Below, one piece after another: positions 62,704 through 64,000 of a stretch of DNA of 64,000 bases (positions within the stretch are counted from its first letter, which is position 1; each line of letters begins with the position of its first letter). The stretch comes from CAJQGY01 sp964417685 (GTDB taxonomy: Bacteria > Pseudomonadota > Gammaproteobacteria > Magnimaribacterales > D2472). The notes below the pieces were generated by a model. The model searched no databases, had not been told where the DNA came from, and was given only the letters and a program-made list of their open reading frames with translations. A program made the position numbers and the translations under genes. The stretch spans positions 1 through 64,000 of the forward strand of contig CAYQIT010000001.1 in the NCBI GenBank assembly GCA_964417685.1, given 5' to 3'.

Positions 62704-63677
62704 GTATTGATTCTTATCCATGGCTCGAAAAATACTACCAAGGTATTAATTTAACAAATCTCCCTCATGCCATTATTATTAATGGTCCTAAGGGCGTCGG
62801 TAAAAAAATTCTCTCTAGAGATATTGCTAAATTAATTATCTCTAATGAAGAAGGTATTAGTTCAAATAATGACCATCATTCTTTAATGAACACTAATACC
62901 CATCCTGATTTTTATGAAATAAATAAGGATGTAATTAAAGTTGGAGATATCAGCAGAAGGGAAAATGATAAATGGGATCCAGAGAAAGGAAAAAAAGATG
63001 CTTTAAGTTTTTTAAATTTAACTCCATCAATTTCATTAAATAAAGTCCTCTTAATGCATAACGTTGATAATATGACATTGAGCGCCCAGGATGCTCTTTT
63101 GAAGTCTCTTGAAGAACCTGCACCATATGCCTATATAATTATGACAACTAGCAGACCTTATTCTCTAAAAACTACTATTTACAGTAGGTGCCAAACATTT
63201 AATATTAAAAACCCATCTAATAAAGAAATAAATTCATGGTTAGATAGCAGAGGGCTTGGCGATTATAGTTCACTAGACTTTCCTAGTTATTACTCCCCTT
63301 TGATGATTTTAAGCTCTATAGAAGATTCAAATGAAAGAGTTTTTAAAAATTTTATAGAGTCATTTGATTTATTTCTTACTAATAAAATAACTCAAACAGA
63401 ATTTATAAAATCATTAAATGATTTAGACCTAGAGTTAATTGATAAATTAAATTTTATAATTGAAATATTAAAAATACTTTTATCATCTCAAATCCTAAAA
63501 AAACCTTTGAATGGAATATATAGATCTTTTAGTAATTTTGAATTTAGTAATTTAAAAATATCTAATATTATTAATGACATCAATGATTTGAAATTTAACT
63601 TCTATAAAGTTAAATCTATTAATGAGTCACATATATTTAATTATTTATGTAGTGACATAAAATCATCTTTTAAATAA
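62700..63677 (+). CDS. holB: DNA polymerase III delta' subunit
   Basis: A 325-residue clamp-loader subunit. The first domain shows 'IINGPKGVGKKILSRDIAKL' (degenerate P-loop), 'HPDFYEINKDVIKVGDISRR' and 'SAQDALLKSLEEPAPYAYII' with 'TTSRPYSLKTTIYSRCQTF' (SRC motif), then a helical C-terminal part with low conservation. No zinc-ribbon cysteines are seen between residues 45 and 75. It loads the beta clamp. The end overlaps the SDR gene, tail to tail, by 8 bases. Confidence 0.93.
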   Translation: MSIDSYPWLEKYYQGINLTNLPHAIIINGPKGVGKKILSRDIAKLIISNEEGISSNNDHHSLMNTNTHPDFYEINKDVIKVGDISRRENDKWDPEKGKKDALSFLNLTPSISLNKVLLMHNVDNMTLSAQDALLKSLEEPAPYAYIIMTTSRPYSLKTTIYSRCQTFNIKNPSNKEINSWLDSRGLGDYSSLDFPSYYSPLMILSSIEDSNERVFKNFIESFDLFLTNKITQTEFIKSLNDLDLELIDKLNFIIEILKILLSSQILKKPLNGIYRSFSNFEFSNLKISNIINDINDLKFNFYKVKSINESHIFNYLCSDIKSSFK

Positions 63678-64000
63678 CTGTAGTTCCTCCATCGATTACA
63701 ATTGTTTGCCCATTAATATACTCACCACTTTTAGAGGCCAGTAAAACCGCTGCTCCAGCAATTTCATCTGGGATGCCAATTCTTCCCATTGGAGTTGACC
63801 TTAGAACTGTTTTTAATATATCTGGGTTACTCCATAAGTCTTTTGCAAAATCAGTTTTAATTAAACCTGGTGCTATTGAGTTAGCCCTAATATTATTTTT
63901 ACCAAATTCAGCAGCAATATTTTTAACTATCATCACATCTGCAGCTTTACTTATATTGTATGCACCTAAAATGGATGAGCCTCTCAATGCAGCTATGCTC
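63670..64000 (-). CDS. SDR family oxidoreductase, 5' end cut by window edge
   Basis: The frame remains open to the right edge, so the N-terminal NAD(P)-binding half is outside. Visible are 'SIAALRGSSILGAYNISKAA' (Y-x3-K active site), 'NIRANSIAPGLIKTDFAKDL', 'TPMGRIGIPDEIAGAAVLLA' and 'GEYINGQTIVIDGG' at the end. These are classical SDR C-terminal features, close to FabG-like and 3-hydroxyacyl dehydrogenases. Substrate unknown. Confidence 0.9.
   Translation of the reverse strand, partial: SIAALRGSSILGAYNISKAADVMIVKNIAAEFGKNNIRANSIAPGLIKTDFAKDLWSNPDILKTVLRSTPMGRIGIPDEIAGAAVLLASKSGEYINGQTIVIDGGTTVI

Overview
The window looks like chromosomal DNA of a streamlined, AT-rich marine gammaproteobacterium. 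A SAR86-like lineage is my inference from very low GC, gaps of only a few bases between genes, two large TonB-dependent receptors, a DUF3450/long-ExbB TonB locus, a DUF3604 protein, and gammaproteobacterial gene orders (rpmF-fabD-fabG-acpP-fabF-mltG-tmk-holB, mrp divergent from metG, rne divergent from rluC). No 16S gene is present, so this is not proven. There is no phage, insertion sequence or CRISPR array.

Layout. 1-2633: 3' part of a TonB-dependent receptor with terminator. 2717-7517: TonB energising operon (DUF3450 protein, long ExbB/TtpC-like protein, ExbB, ExbD, TonB, TPR protein). 7553-11840: MacAB-like ABC exporter followed by a glycosyltransferase; 11813-13755 (minus): a second glycosyltransferase and an ELM1-family protein. 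13851-17902: small protein, BolA, RND/MMPL exporter, acyl-CoA racemase. 17895-22945: TatD, thioesterase, MoxR/CoxE-like pair, permease. 22953-25361: ABC-2 exporter and QueF. 25419-26705: tRNA-Ser and three small genes, the last under a near-consensus LexA-box promoter. 26756-26972: structured RNA with overlapping antiterminator and terminator helices in front of an EamA transporter. 28326-34882: second TonB receptor, tRNA-Arg(UCG), DUF3604 PHP-like hydrolase, parvulin-like protein, HupE permease. 34905-38178: coaBC-panB-panC-panD. 38180-45643: MBL hydrolase, DEAD helicase, flavoprotein, ABC-F protein, tRNA-Arg(ACG), Trm112-like protein, CofE-like protein, PdxJ, glutaredoxin. 45640-49900 (minus): RNase T, RnfB-like ferredoxin, ferredoxin reductase, MetG. 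49938-54647: Mrp, MlaA, DusA, NhaB, NudC. 54613-56676 (minus): RNase E. 56870-63677: RluC, fatty-acid synthesis operon, MltG, Tmk, HolB. The right edge cuts an SDR gene.

How the genes work together: the TonB operon would energise the receptors; the pan/coa operon supplies CoA and phosphopantetheine for the AcpP-centred fatty acid genes. The most unusual items are the 69-codon SOS-box gene ending in a beta-clamp-binding-like motif, the candidate riboswitch/attenuator, the DUF3604-parvulin-HupE cluster, a tRNA-Arg pair differing in anticodon, a Mrp ATPase with no cysteine, an RNase E without its zinc-link cysteines, an apparently orphan CofE, and several promoters whose -10 box lies only 6-10 bases before the start codon, which suggests leaderless transcripts.
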